A stretch of 64,000 bases of DNA from Siphonodentalium dalli (GCA_032622095.1 CP136064.1:7433512-7497511); one strand, 5' to 3'; shown: positions 1-12,042, counted from the first letter of the stretch. Translations and numbers: made by a program. The notes: generated from the sequence alone by a model not told the origin.

Positions 1-987
1 CTGCGGGCTGACGCCAGGTGGTTCGTGGCTGCGGGCTGACGCCAGGTGGTTCGTGGCTGCGGGCTGACGCCAGGTTGTTCGTGGCTGCGGGATGACGCCA
101 TGTGGTTCGTGGCTGCGGGATGACGCCAGGTGGTTCGTGGCTGCGGGATGACGCCAGGTGGTTCGTGGCTGCGGGATGACGCCATGTGGTTCGTGGCTGC
201 GGGATGACGCCAGGTGGTTCGTGGCTGCGGGATGACGCCAGGTGGTTCGGGGCTGCGGGATGACGCCAGGTGGTTCGGGGCTGCGGGCTGACGCCAGGTG
301 GTTCGTGGCTGCGGGATGACGCCAGGTGGTTCGTGGCTGCGGGATGACGCCAGGTGGTTCGGGGCTGCGGGATGACGCCAGGTGGTTCGGGGCTGCGGGC
401 TGACGCCAGGTGGTTCGTGGCTGCGGGCTGACGCCAGGTGGTTCGTGGCTGCGGGCTGACGCCAGGTGGTTCGTGGCTGCGGGCTGACGCCAGGTGGTTC
501 GTGGCTGCGGGCTGACGCCAGGTGGTTCGTGGCTGCGGGATGACGCCAGGTGGTTCGTGGCTGCGGGATGACGCCAGGTGGTTCGGGGCTGCGGGATGAC
601 GCCAGGTGGTTCGGGGCTGCGGGCTGACGCCAGGTGGTTCGTGGCTGCGGGCTGACGCCAGGTGGTTCGTGGCTGCGGGCTGACGCCAGGTGGTTCGTGG
701 CTGCGGGCTGACGCCAGGTGGTTCGTGGCTGCGGGCTGACGCCAGGTGGTTCGTGGCTGCGGGCTGACGCCAGGTGGTTCGTGGCTGCGGGCTGACGCCA
801 GGTGGTTCGTGGCTGCGGGCTGACGCCAGGTGGTTCGGGGCTGCGGGCTGACGCCAGGTGGTTCGTGGCTGCGGGCTGACGCCAGGTGGTTCGTGGCTGC
901 GGGCTGACGCCAGGTGGTTCGTGGCTGCGGGCTGACGCCAGGTGGTTCGTGGCTGCGGGCTGACGCCAGGTGGTTCGGGGCTGCGGG
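1..987. repeat. 28-bp GC-rich minisatellite
   Basis: About 35 head-to-tail copies of a 28-bp unit, reading ctgcgggctgacgccagg at its start and tggttcgtgg at its end. The array runs off the left window edge, so its full length is unknown. Units differ at a few fixed positions (gggCtg or gggAtg, ccaGgtg or ccaTgtg, tcgTgg or tcgGgg). Blocks of the same variants recur, which points to local amplification of multi-unit blocks. It is far richer in GC than the neighbouring DNA. No open frame runs through it and no gene is implied. Confidence 0.97.
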
Positions 988-1749
988 AGGTGAGAGAGAC
1001 TCTCGTGGAAATTCACGCATGACATTGTTAACTGGACATTTTAGAATGTTTATATTTCTGCAGAATGAGTTTTGATGACATGATTGAGATTTTCGAAATG
1101 GCACAACGTGAGGAGGAAAACCATATCAGTAAAATTATAAGTGATAGACCCTACCCATTAGAAGAATCAGTGACGTAGCTAGGGGGTTTCCTTTGTTGGG
1201 GAATCCAACCTTGATAATAATAACTGCACCTCCCCTTCAACCAGTCCTAAAACGTGCTATCGTAATTTCATTTACACCCTGTGGACCTGACTGCGCTATA
1301 TATAAATTAATTGATATATTTCTTGTTTTGGTTCCCATATTATTGTCTGTAATTCGGCAAACGTAACGAATAACCCACGTTCGATGATGTTTTTGACTAG
1401 ATAGTTCACATCCCATAATTAAAAACTCACTTGCCAAATTTTTTGCCAAATGAAAATATTTTTTGCCATTGGCAAATTTGGCAAGCGGAAGCGCGAACCC
1501 TGCCTGTGGTCACCAGTCAGAGGGATCAACATAATCTACTGGGCTCTGTCCAATAAGAATTTTGTTTTAGATCTGAAAATTGCAATAAATCCTAATATAT
1601 TGTAGTCTAGCTCCACTTAAATTCACACGTCCACGGGGAGGGAAGATCAAGATGCAATAAACCGACCACTGTTCGGCTCGATGTGAGAACATTTTGAAAT
1701 CGGAACATGAAAAGCGCAAAATCCTAGCATCTATACTGGCCTCGAGCTT

Positions 1750-2120
1750 AATTTCCAAGCATTGGAAATTTCCAATCTAACACCCGCTAGTACGGTCGAA
1801 CAATTTCGAATAACTAGCAGTTTTTGACTGGCCACGGTGGAGGAACCAGGACACAAGCTTGCCAAATGTTGGAAATTTCCAACCTGACACCGACTTAAGG
1901 TCGAAAAATTTCCAACTGATGGCCTTCTCAGTCAAAAGTTTTGTCCAAAAGTAGGAGAATATGCAAATGTTGGTTTAAAAACAACAAATTCCTACTAATA
2001 AATTGTTGGCAAATCAAACTACAAGAACTAATTTCAACATATTGTTGGTGTGAAATTTCCAACTAATGTTGTGTCAGGTTATGAAATTTACAACTGTTGA
2101 ACATTTGACCAAAGTTGGAT
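1750..2120. repeat. Interspersed repeat, copy 1 (second copy near 53.8 kb)
   Basis: AT-rich sequence containing several variants of ttggaaatttccaacctgacac and of gaaatttccaactaatgttgtgtca. Similar phrases in the same order recur at about 53790-54010, so this is a dispersed family. Short self-complementary runs (ggaaatttcc) recur. I see no coding capacity and no clear termini; the family is unknown to me. Confidence 0.6.
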
Positions 2121-4000
2121 GCTCAAAACGTAAAGCGTTCGTCGGTTGTGTACTTCCCACCCTTCCTTTACCTCTGTTACTCATGATTGAAATTAACCAA
2201 ACGTGTACTGCTTGTCTGCTGTTTTATTACGTAACCGGTGGTCAATCTCTGGTTGACCCACATCACCTTAATTGTATAACATACACCGTGTCTTCCTATC
2301 GACGTCCACCGAGAGCTTGGCATTGAGCGTATCCTCGTATAAACTACCTGTACTATATATATATAAGATCAGCTGGTGAATACGACTCCTGACGTTTCAG
2401 ATCACAGTCGAATATATTCCACATTCCTATCTTATTCTGGGTCTCAAAATCCATCATTTGGAGGATTTCCAACCATAAGGGGTGTCAAATTGTTTTTCCC
2501 CAACAGATGGCAGTCGGAAAATCGTGATTCAAGGGACGTGATGGAGGTGTATACAATTTTCTAGACTTGGGATGTTGGGTATAGGGGATTCACTGGTTCA
2601 GATGTAATGTTAGGACTGGTATCCTTTAAATGAGATCAATTCATTCGAAGTTGGTCCATGTGAAATTGTATAACAGTTCGTCGGCGATAGATCACATCCC
2701 ATTCTCATGTCTTGTATAACAGTTCGTATGCGATAGAATCGCATCCCATGTCTTGTATAACAGTTCGTCGGCGATAGAATCACATCCCATGTCTTGCATA
2801 ATAATAGTTTCGATATCTGATTCCGGGGTTGATGTCATATGAGTATCATTTTTATAGACCATCCTTTGCATCAACAACCGTCGAAGATGCACAGGGGAGA
2901 CGATAGAGGCATGTCTTATATCCACACACAGAGGGTTAACTGATTCGTGCATCTGTATTTTGTTAGTTTCTTACTGGTGAACCTGGGGGAACAGTGGTTT
3001 TCATGTGAAATTAACCCTCTGTGATTTTATCAAACAGTAACACTGAGTCTTGGCCATTTATAAGTATGGTATGCTTGCCCAAATATTGAGCTCTGATAGT
3101 AATAGAATATAGTCTCGCAGTGGTCATTAGTACTTGTGGTATATTTTAAAGGGAGGCTCTACCTTAATCCAGCCATTGTATGAGCCATCTCCTACATTAT
3201 TGAACATAAATTATGAAACAGATGAATGAATTTAAGTTAGGGATTTACATGTGCAAAATACTCTAATAGATATTATTGGCAAACAATCTTAGTTATGTTG
3301 TCATGTTTAACATTTGAACCCTGGCTTCGCATACAACTGCAAAAGTAGAAATATGCACTTCTAACTTCGTGTAGCATTTCAAGGTAGGTCCAATTTCAAT
3401 ATTGCTCGATGAGCAATTTTATATATTAATTGAAGAAATGTGGAGTATATATATTTAAACGCAGAGTAAATAGCTAATATATGTTTATGTTTCACGTGTA
3501 ATTGGAATTGTATGGATATTGACAATTTAAACAACTTTGACGTGGATACATTTCATATTTGTACAAATTATATAGATCTGATTGAAATTAGATAAATATA
3601 TTAAATGTTGCTGCCTTAACCACTGATAAAGCTTGTGAGTGCACCCTTAAGAGTGCTACCAGCTATTGTGCACCCTTCTAATCAGTGAATCATTGCGGAC
3701 ATTGTATTGCTGGATCCTCGATTTCACTGGCGGAGCCATTCTCAAATTCTTAAAAAATGGTTTCGAGATACCACATGTGTAGCGTCCAAATAGCATTATA
3801 TATCTCATTCATGCCATTTAGTTGAGCGAGTCTATCAGCCCTCACACAAGGTCAACAAATATTGCCAAAACAATTTCAATCTTTATTTCAAAGGCAACAA
3901 GACTTTAAGCGATAACACTTACATTTTGGTATTTTTCGCTGTAATGTATTATTGAAATGATGTGTGTGACTGAACCAGAGTTATAAACTGAGAGACCGTT
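2121..4000. other. Gene-free AT-rich stretch with a short tandem repeat
   Basis: No convincing coding region. At about 2664-2800 there are three imperfect copies of a 42-47-bp unit beginning ttgtataacagttcgtcgg. The rest is AT-rich with no recognisable motif family. The short open frames here lack conserved motifs and look like chance. Confidence 0.5.
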
Positions 4001-4009
4001 CGACTGTTT

Positions 4010-4400
4010 ATGTAGTATATGAGCGGTTAGACTTTTTGCAGGATGTATGTATTCCTGGTGTATCTGTGTGGATGTCTCATTGTAACTTTTATGACCGCTT
4101 TCGATATTTAGGTGTGAAAAATTGCTTGTCCACTCTTGAAGATTTTATGGCGGGAACACAATGTATAATATAACAGCTAACATTACTGATGGATCATGTC
4201 TCAGTTGGAATGTAGCCTAAAGGAATTGTATTGCGAAGTTTCGGGGTGTATTTAATCCCAATAGTAGATTTTTGGTCCGCACTTAGAGGCTTTCTAGTGT
4301 GGTGAATGCGAAACCTTCGGCGATAAGCCGCGTAATTGTTTTAATAAATTGAAGGATTATTTGTTTTAACGGAATTCTGAGGTGGTCCATTCTTGAAATC
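4010..4400 (+). repeat. Interspersed repeat, copy 1 (inverted copy at 61.7-61.9 kb)
   Basis: Several phrases, including the one around gattttatggcgggaacaca, the one around ctagtgtggtgaatgcgaaa and the one around gttttaacggaattctgagg, recur in reverse complement and in the matching order at about 61681-61940. This marks a diverged dispersed element of at least 250-390 bp. No coding sequence is visible in either copy. The right end of this copy is near 4395, where the match to the partner stops. Confidence 0.65.
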
Positions 4401-6100
4401 CAACATATTTTATATTGTATATATGCCTAATACTAATATCTTGAGGGCGTTACTATTTCTGACTACGGTTTTCTTGTTCACTATGGCTGTACTAAACTTG
4501 ATCATACATTAAATGCATTAAACACTCTTTGTGTGAGCTCAGCGTTCGTTTATATACCGATACAGCACATAGAGAGTGTACGATAAGCAAAACACGCAAC
4601 AACGTGGCGACTTTTTTTGTTGGGAGAGTGATTCACGGTGACCCATTTAACACCGAAATCTTGTGGCGATGATTAGTGAGCGCTATGTTGCAAACAACAA
4701 GGTGTCAGTTTTAATTAACCAAAGTTCATTAGTGGGGTCTTCCCATTGTTGAGTATTTTGCTTATCGCAAACTATTTGCGAACTGTAACCAGGTTCTGTA
4801 ACAGAATTTGGCTTTGTTTTCTTAAAGGATTGCTATTGTGGTGAAACAACAAAACACTCTCTGAAAGCCACCCCTATTGTGATCACAATGATCCAAGTCA
4901 CATTACAATCGCGTAATAAATAAGCCGAGAACTAAATAAATAATACCCCCACCGGTTGTCGGCTATCTCCTTCGCAATTCCTCATATGATGTCAAATGAG
5001 TAAACTAATTAATAACACGGAATCGGAGTCGGAGTTAATTGTGTCTTCCTATATGACGTCATATGAGTGGCGATGGAAAATGCGGAATCACATCAGCGCG
5101 TGAGTGTAATGGAATTACTGCGGGTATGCCAATAGCATTGTGTACACGTGGTGAATTGTCATTGCACGGTGAGTTATCTTCACAAATTTGTGATTTGTCA
5201 TAAGTGCTGTTTGGAAAGTTATTGTTTTGACTTATATATAAAGCATGTATATCGCAAGTTCGTGTACATGTATTTACGTGTATTGGTGTAATCAGTAAAC
5301 AATCACGATGACAACTGTTCTAAGTCGAGTCCCCATGCTCCTTTACCATGACGCAATAAAGAGCGTTCACCGTTAAGCCTATTCCGATATAGTGCGAATA
5401 AAGAGCGCTTGTATCTGTGATTACATATTAAACCGGATTGTTATCTCTCCTTCAAAAAGTTTTATATATAATTGGATGTTTAAACGAACCACGGCGAACG
5501 TTTATATATGTTATAATCCTATTGTTATGTGTAATTGACACAAAGAGGTCGATTTATGACCTGGATATTCAATAGACCGCGTCGCTAGAGTGCTAATTTT
5601 ATAGGCCACTAACCATGCATATATATATAGACGCAGCGAATTTTCATCAGTGACAGTCGGCAAGATTGTTTTTTTTGGGGGGGGGAAGCAATATTCCGAA
5701 ATATATATAAACCCCCTATTGCCCTAATATATACATGATTCATAACTATGAAAATTAACTTTTCTTATCATATTACTAATGAATGGCTTGATTATAATTG
5801 ATTAAATCCGACAGCAATAAACCGAATTATTTTTGTTTTACCGCGTTACGATAAATTAAAACGAAACGCTCTTTATTGACACACGACTAAGGGCATCTGG
5901 AAATTGGATTGTTTACGAGATGATAATTGTCTAATAACTGTGCAAGTCTTCGCATATATATGCAATCTTTATATGAATATATAATATAACTTGGACTATT
6001 CCGGTAACGAAAAAATATATATAAACACGAGCACGTGTTTATATAGATAACTGCGCGCAAAACCGAATAATATACGTAATATACGGGCATGGCTTTATAA
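4401..6100. other. Gene-free stretch with recurring aataaagagcgtt motif
   Basis: No gene recognised. The phrase aataaagagcg[tc]t occurs near 5353 and 5397, and in reverse near 5866. The same phrase recurs in the repeats near 40.6 kb and 52.9 kb. A G-run lies near 5681. Remaining sequence is AT-rich without other recognisable structure. Confidence 0.5.
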
Positions 6101-6515
6101 TATAGTCAGGTGGCTCAGCAACAATTTTCAGGATTAACGTTACCGGCCGGACAAAAGTACAAAATTTGGCATGGAGTTTCTTTTCGGCCTATCTATTGAT
6201 TTTATCCGTGGAACCCACTTGATCCGTTCCGATTTTCCAAGATGGCGGCCAAAATCCAAGATGGCCGCCAGAAAAAAAGGAAATGTCATATATTTGGCTG
6301 TAAAAATCGGAAATGAACAAATGAGGTGTCAATTCAGGTGTTTCCGGGGTCACTGAAACAGATGCTGGTCATGGCATGTTGCTCGTGGTTACCCATTTCC
6401 AAGATGGCGGCCAAATTAACAGAAAATACACATGTTGTCACTGTTAAGTACATACTGGTAGTATTTAGGAATTCTATCTACAATGTTTCAATACAATGTA
6501 TCTCTACCAGACAGT

Positions 6516-8279
6516 TCACAATCGATGTATCCTATTTGGATGAACATGTGCACCGACAAAGAGATGTGCGAGGCAGATTTGCCTTGCTGCATTTGCAGAC
6601 TGTATAGGCCCTTTGCAGCCACATTTCACGAATTCTCTGCACGCTTTAGACGCCTCTGGAATGGTAGACCAGACAGGTTCCCATGAGATCCCAACTTTCA
6701 CCCACGCATAGTCGGTTGGACAAGGATTAGTTTGTTGAGATAACATGCATGTTGTCCAGATGCCAGCCTGGTATACTGCCCTCCTAGTGTGCTGGAGTAG
6801 TGCATTCTGAGTAGGTGGTATCTTGTCAACAGCTTGCCTTTTCTGGCTGAACAGCTCCATCCGGGCACTGTTAACATTCATGGCGTTACTTGTTTTGTCA
6901 TAAACTACGACAATTAGTCTCTCGATTCTTTGAAATGATTCAGAATGTAAGTCAAGATTATCAAACGGATGTGCGCAAGATGAACAAAGGCATCAGTAAC
7001 TTCCTCATAAGCATTCCATGCCTGCCAGAACGATTTCTTCCCTTTCCCTCTAAACGCTGATGTTGTATCACATCCTGACAAGGAGTGGAAAACGGGCAGG
7101 GAACATGATTTCTGTTCACCAAGATGGGCACAAATGGCGTTGATGCTGTAATGAGTGTAGTTCTTTCCAGTTCCAAATGCTACCCAGAGATCAAGATCAG
7201 CATTTATCTGAGATAGGTCATGAAACACACCGATAAGAACAACGACGACGTCTGTGTCCACAGTTCGCACCTGGATGGATTTTGCTCCATTCTCCAAAGC
7301 GTGCTTCACGTGAACCACAATCCTAGTGTCTGCTTCTTCCTGATTGCAGCTGGACATTTCGATCTGCGTTCCAACACATGTAACATGCTCTTCAGCTATA
7401 TACCGAACACTCAGGAGGGATGCTGCAATCCGCAACTTTTGACGACAGGAATTCAAAGAGTTCCTTCTTGTTGATTTGATCACGGAGGAAGTCACTCCAG
7501 TTGCCCGGCAGCTTGGTGCCACCTGATACTTTCCTACGCACACCTTTGCCTCGTTTCTTCCTGGTTCCCTCCTTCAGGCTATCTGGCCGGTGTTCGTCCC
7601 ACACAACATCCACTCGCTTTGTGTCACGCAGCTGACGTTCCAGGTGGGGTATAAACACATTGTCAGCATATTCCTGGAATGTTGAGACATTAGTTACAGA
7701 CAATGCATGTACTGTCACCGCACCATCCAGAACTTTGCAGTCATATAATACAGGTGCCTATGTCTGGTTTGGTTCCTCGATACATTGTAACAGATGACAT
7801 TTGGTACCAGACAGATTAAGCTTTCCAAACTCAGACAGGTATGGAGGATACGACTAAACTTCGTGTGCAAAGAATTCACTGATGTCACAATCTCTATTTT
7901 GTAAAGAGATGTATAACTGGCCGAAGAGTGCCGCATTGTTCTCAAGCACCTTTACTTTCTTGCAATCCTTCGTTCTGACTTTGAGCTTTGTTGAGAACAG
8001 GGGTAGTGAATTCTTTGAGATCGTATCATGTATGGAGTGACTCCGATCCAAGAGCACAGTATTCACATACTCTTGATACTTCTTTGTGCCTGTGTCTTCC
8101 AGTGTACGGGTTGTATTCACTACCGCCTCATTCGCGCAGTTACGACTATCAAGAGTTACCAACTCTGGGAAGTCATCCAGGAAGGGATTTCCCATCTGGC
8201 GTGTTGTGTTAGATAGGCTATCAACCTGTCGCTGGAAGGTTTTCTGTGCTGCAAGTCCCTGTTCATGGTGTTCGAAGTT
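6516..8279 (-). pseudogene. FEN1/XPG-like (PIN-fold) transposon protein, 5'-truncated
   Basis: The minus strand encodes, in several frames, a protein type that recurs in invertebrate repeats. Reading 5' to 3': a TRQMGNPFLDDFPELVTLD segment (near 8200), a TFQEYADNVFIPHLERQL segment (near 7670), DVVWDEHRPDSLKEGTRKKRG (about 7550-7615), NQEEADTR (about 7325-7348), DTDVVVVL (about 7235-7260) and LSGCDTTSAF (about 7053-7080). These match in order the flap-nuclease signatures VFDG..P..K, EAEA, D.D and GCDY, which hold the metal-binding acids. This assignment is my inference from motif order. The region is broken by frame changes between about 7390 and 7950. Its 5' end is lost at the junction with the right arm near 8280, so no complete start can be given. 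Confidence 0.7.
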
Positions 8280-8789
8280 AGCATCAACGCCATTTGTGCC
8301 CATCTTGGTGAACAGAAATCATGTTCCCTGCCCGTTTTCCACTCCTTGTCAGGATGTGATACTACATCAGCGTTTAGAGGGAAAGGGAAGAAATCGTTAT
8401 GGCAGGCATGGAATGCTTATGAGGAAGTTACTGATGCCTTTGTTCATCTTGCCGCACATCCGTTTGAGCATCTTGACTTACATTCTGAATCATTTCAAAG
8501 AATCGAGAGACTAATTGTCGTAGTTTATGACAAAACAAGTAACGCCATGAATGTTAACAGTGCCCGGATGGAGCTGTTCAGCCAGAAAAGGCAAGCTGTT
8601 GACAAGATACCACCTACTCAGAATGCACTACTCCAGCACACTAGGAGGGCAGTATACCAGGCTGGCATCTGGACAACATGCATGGTATCTCAACAAACTA
8701 ATCCTTGTCCAACCGACTATGCTTGGGTGAAAGTTGGGATCTCATGGGAACCTGTCTGGTCTACCATTCCAGAGGCGTCTAAAGCGTGA
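8280..8789 (+). pseudogene. Inverted copy of the 3' part of the FEN1-like transposon gene
   Basis: In the right arm the plus strand repeats the C-terminal half of the protein found on the minus strand at 6516-7147. It contains SLPVFHSLSGCDTTSAF, the WQAWNAYEEVTDAFVHL segment and the MNVNSARMELFSQKRQ segment, ending at PEASKA. The upstream FEN1-like motifs (VVWDEH, EEAD, DTDV) are absent from this copy because the arm begins after them. It reads as one open frame of about 170 codons, but it lacks most of the putative active site and is best seen as a by-product of the inverted duplication. Confidence 0.75.
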
Positions 8790-9315
8790 AGAGAATTCGT
8801 GAAATGTGGCTGCAAAAGGGCCTATACAGTCTGCAAATGCAGCAAGGCAAATCTGCCTCGCACATCTCTTTGTCGGTGCACATGTTCATCCAAATAGGAT
8901 ACATCGATTGTGAACTGTCTGGTAGAGATACATTGTATTGAAACATTGTATATAGAATTCCTAAATACTACCAGTATGTACTTAACAGTGACAACATGTG
9001 TATTTTCTGTTAATTTGGCCGCCATCTTGGAAATTGTTGATCTGAGCAACATGCCATGACCAGCATCTGTTTCAGTGACCCATGAAACACCTGAATTGAC
9101 ACCTCATTTGTTCATTTCCGAATTTTACAGACAAATATATGACATTTCATTTTTTTCTGGCGGCCATCTTGGATTTTGGCCGCCATCTTGGAAAATCGGA
9201 ATCGATCAAGTGGGTTCCACGGATAAAATCAATAGATAGGTCGAAAAGAAACTCCATGCCAAATTTGGTACTTTTGTCCGGCCGGTAACGTTAAATTTGC
9301 TAAGCCACCTGACTA

Positions 9316-10300
9316 ATAACAACACATCGCGATACATATAATAATAACAACACGATAAAGACGTTTAATTACGAGAACGGCGATGTATTCGGCGAAGTTT
9401 TGTATTTGCAGTGTTCTTCCATAACGCGACAAACTTCAAAGGCCGCGATCTTTATTTTATTAGGGGGTTCGGGGGATGAGCCCAGGGAGGATTTGGAAGG
9501 GACGTAGCCCCTCCCCTACAACCCACTTATGAAATGATGAAAGGGATCATGAAATGGTATGAACATTTAACATGAAATGATGTAAAAAAAAAAAAAAAAA
9601 GGATCTGGGCGTAAATTTTGTTTATTTCTTCTTCTTAGCCTTCTTCTTCTTCCTTTCGGTGGATGTTGTTGGTGTTGTTGTTGTTATTGGCTGAGAAATC
9701 TCCACTCCATGCTGTCTAAGAATTTCGTCGACCTCATTCTGCCGTTGTTGTCGCTGTTCATTCTGCCGTTGTTGTCGCTGTTCTTCAATGAGGCGGCGCT
9801 CGAATTCATGCAAACTTTATATACCACCGTTGCGTCTAGATCTATGCGTTGTCAATGAGTTACCACGTGATCGATCATGTGCTATGCTTCTGTTTACATG
9901 TGACAATCAAGTGATCGGGCCGGTGATCACGTGACTTCGTCTACAACACAAAATCTTCGGCTAACTTCGGAATTTTTTGTAATCGTTATAAAAATAACGT
10001 TTGGCGGCCGAATATTAAATTATATGCGCCCAATGGACATTTTATATATATATTATCGGTATATTGAAAGAAAATACTATTTTTTTATTCAGGACCGCAT
10101 TCCTTTAACACAGCGTACGACCTTGACAATTACATACGATATTTATGAGGTACAAAGAAAGGTCTGAGTAAACCACAAATTGTACTATAATAGTACGATC
10201 GGGCTAAAAGCCTAAACCAGACTGTTCAGTCTTCCTGGCGCAGTGCTGACTGCTGTAAGAGAGGGAACTTCTTGACTGTTGAAATTCTGTTTGTTTGAAT
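9316..10300. other. Gene-poor stretch with an A-run and a glutamine-rich small ORF
   Basis: Contains an A-run of about 18 at 9583, preceded by repeated gaaatgatg phrases, possibly the tail of an old retroposed sequence. A minus-strand frame at 9622-9813 encodes 63 residues with a doubled EQRQQRQN unit and a lysine-rich end; the underlying DNA is a duplicated 24-mer. No homologue is recognised and I do not call it a gene. The rest is AT-rich. Confidence 0.4.
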
Positions 10301-10324
10301 ATTTGTATGTTTGTGTTGAATATT

Positions 10325-10930
10325 CTCAGTGTGCATGCGATTTATCGTAAAGATGTTTGAGATTTATCGGAAAGGTTTGCGAGGTATCGCAAAGATGTTT
10401 GTGATTTATCGCAAAGTTGTTTCGCGATTTATCGCAAAAGTTTGCTCCCCGTATCCCATATGCATGTCGGCTGTGAAAAACCGACCAGGTTATCATAGGT
10501 CGGTAGTTGGTTCACCCAGACCTGTTTAAGATGTCTGATTTATAATGTTTACTTTAATTACACACAAATTAAGATATTTAGCCGATTATTTCTGAAATTC
10601 ATATAAATTTTACCTCACGTGCAGGGAACATGTCAGGGAAATCCTGACCCAGACCTGTTTAAGATGTCTGATTTATAATGTTTACACGGAAGTCCATTAG
10701 AGCCAACGCATAAACATATATCTGCGATAAATCAGAAAACCTTTGCGATCAATCTCAAACATGAAAATATATTCGCGATTTATCACTCAGTTGTTTTGAA
10801 ATTTATCTCAAAGTAGTTTGCGATTCGCTAAGTTTGGCGATTTATCGCAAAGCAGTGCGCGATTTATCGGGCTATTGTAGATCGATTGGTGGTTCACCCA
10901 GACCTCTTTAAGATTTTTGATTTATAATGT
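10325..10930. repeat. Cluster of gatttatcgcaaag repeats in both orientations
   Basis: At 10330-10440 there are about five imperfect copies of a ~22-bp unit (gcgatttatcgcaaagttgttt). Further copies, some inverted, lie at 10715-10880. A separate ~45-bp phrase beginning cacccagacctgtttaag occurs three times (near 10512, 10648 and 10893), each time followed by gatttataatgtttac. Short open frames here simply translate the repeat. Confidence 0.75.
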
Positions 10931-11199
10931 TTACTTTTAAGAAATTTGACCGATTCGTTCAGACATTCAGAAAATTTTACTCCACGTGCTGGGAACAGGT
11001 CAGGGAAATGTCTATTAAACCTCGAATTAAGTACAAAACACGAGCGAGGTTCTATACTAATAACAGTAATATAATGCGGATTGTTTCATGTTACACTGTG
11101 CGAGGCAGTCCAAGTAAACTGATAAGAAGATATCGAAGAACCTCGATCGCGGTTTTGCACTTAATTCGATGTTTCGATGATTCAAGAGTATCTAAATTT

Positions 11200-11420
11200 T
11201 AAATAGTCCAGAGTACCTAGGCAGGTACTCCAGAGTACTCCAGAGTACCTAAATTGTTGGTACACTAAAGTACCAATAAAGTACCTGGATAGGTACTCCA
11301 GATTACCTAAACTGGAGTACGTAAATGTTTAGGAACTCTGCAATGGAGTACCTAAAATGTAGATCTCCCCATGGGACAAGTGTAGTATGTAGGTAGGTAC
11401 TCAGAGTACCTATTGTATTA
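11200..11420. repeat. Cluster of gagtacct-type short repeats
   Basis: At least a dozen copies of gagtacct, aggtactc or ccagagtac, in both orientations and with irregular spacing, occur in about 220 bp. The sequence can form many small hairpins. There is no coding content. Confidence 0.7.
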
Positions 11421-11486
11421 AGAGGGTATAGTTTGAGACATAATGGCTTACAACCTTTCCGCTATATAATTTCACCACTTATTGAA

Positions 11487-11869
11487 GCTGAATAGGTCAC
11501 TCTCACCGGTTTTCTGTGATAAAGTTACTCAGGTTCCTAATTTTGTGATAAAGTTACCCAGGTTGATGAGAATTGTGATAAAGTTACCCAGGTTAAGCAA
11601 ATCTCACAATATCAACTTGATTTAAAAGTGACAGAGGGAAATATTGTTCAGTTTTGGCAAGTAATAGCCCTTATCAAGCATAAATTAAGACATATTAGTA
11701 CTGTAGTTCGTCATTTTGATCACAAAAATCAATAATCTGTTGATAAACATGAACTATTATTAACCTGGGTAACTTTATCACATTCTTCTCCAACCTGGGT
11801 AACTTTATCACAATTTCAGGAACCTGGGTAACTTTATCACAGATAACCGGTGAGAGTGACCTATTCAGC
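11487..11869. mobile_element. MITE with tandem-repeat inverted ends and 9-bp target duplication
   Basis: 383-bp non-coding element. The ends are gctgaataggtcactctcac and its complement, followed inward by ccggt and then three copies of gtgataaagttacccaggtt (left) mirrored by three copies of aacctgggtaactttatcac (right). The flanks are cttattgaa (11478-11486) and cttactgaa (11870-11878), a 9-bp target duplication with one mismatch. That length fits a Mutator-like (MULE) origin; hAT (8 bp) is less likely. No protein is encoded, so it would depend on a partner element. Confidence 0.88.
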
Positions 11870-12042
11870 CTTACTGAAGGTGGTACACAAATGTATGGAT
11901 GACATGAGAAAGGGGAAGATGTCTGCTAGATATAATAATGACCAAAGTCCCAGATAAATTGCTCCTCATTCTCATGACATTACTTTTGACTTGTCATTCC
12001 GGAGGGCTAGGTGTGATTTTCACTGACCCTGTGTCATATGTG

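Larger units (their letters stand above)
6103..9315 (-). mobile_element. Snap-back DNA element with ~1.04-kb inverted arms and a FEN1-like gene
   Basis: The left arm (6103-7147) is repeated in reverse complement at 8280-9315, leaving a 1.13-kb spacer. The outer ends read tagtcaggtggctcagcaa and its near-complement ttgctaagccacctgacta. A 3-base ATA flanks both sides, which is too short to prove a target duplication. The arms carry repeated ccaagatggcggcc phrases, alternating with their complement. Both arms contain the 3' part of the same coding region, so the element arose by inverted duplication of the 3' half of a longer transposon whose 5' coding part is missing. The arms are still closely similar, so the duplication looks fairly recent. 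The superfamily is not recognised. Confidence 0.8.

Noticed and set aside
1-987. The array looks at first glance like a CRISPR (short regular repeats)
   Set aside because: Units are contiguous with no unique spacers, and the setting is eukaryotic. It is a minisatellite.
6171-6881. Several short plus-strand frames in the left arm of the snap-back element
   Set aside because: They are shadows of the inverted arm, whose coding sense is on the minus strand and is repeated in the right arm.
9622-9813. Gln/Arg- and Lys-rich 63-codon frame with a TATA-like word upstream
   Set aside because: Low-complexity translation of a duplicated 24-mer and a ctt-rich run; too short to support a gene.
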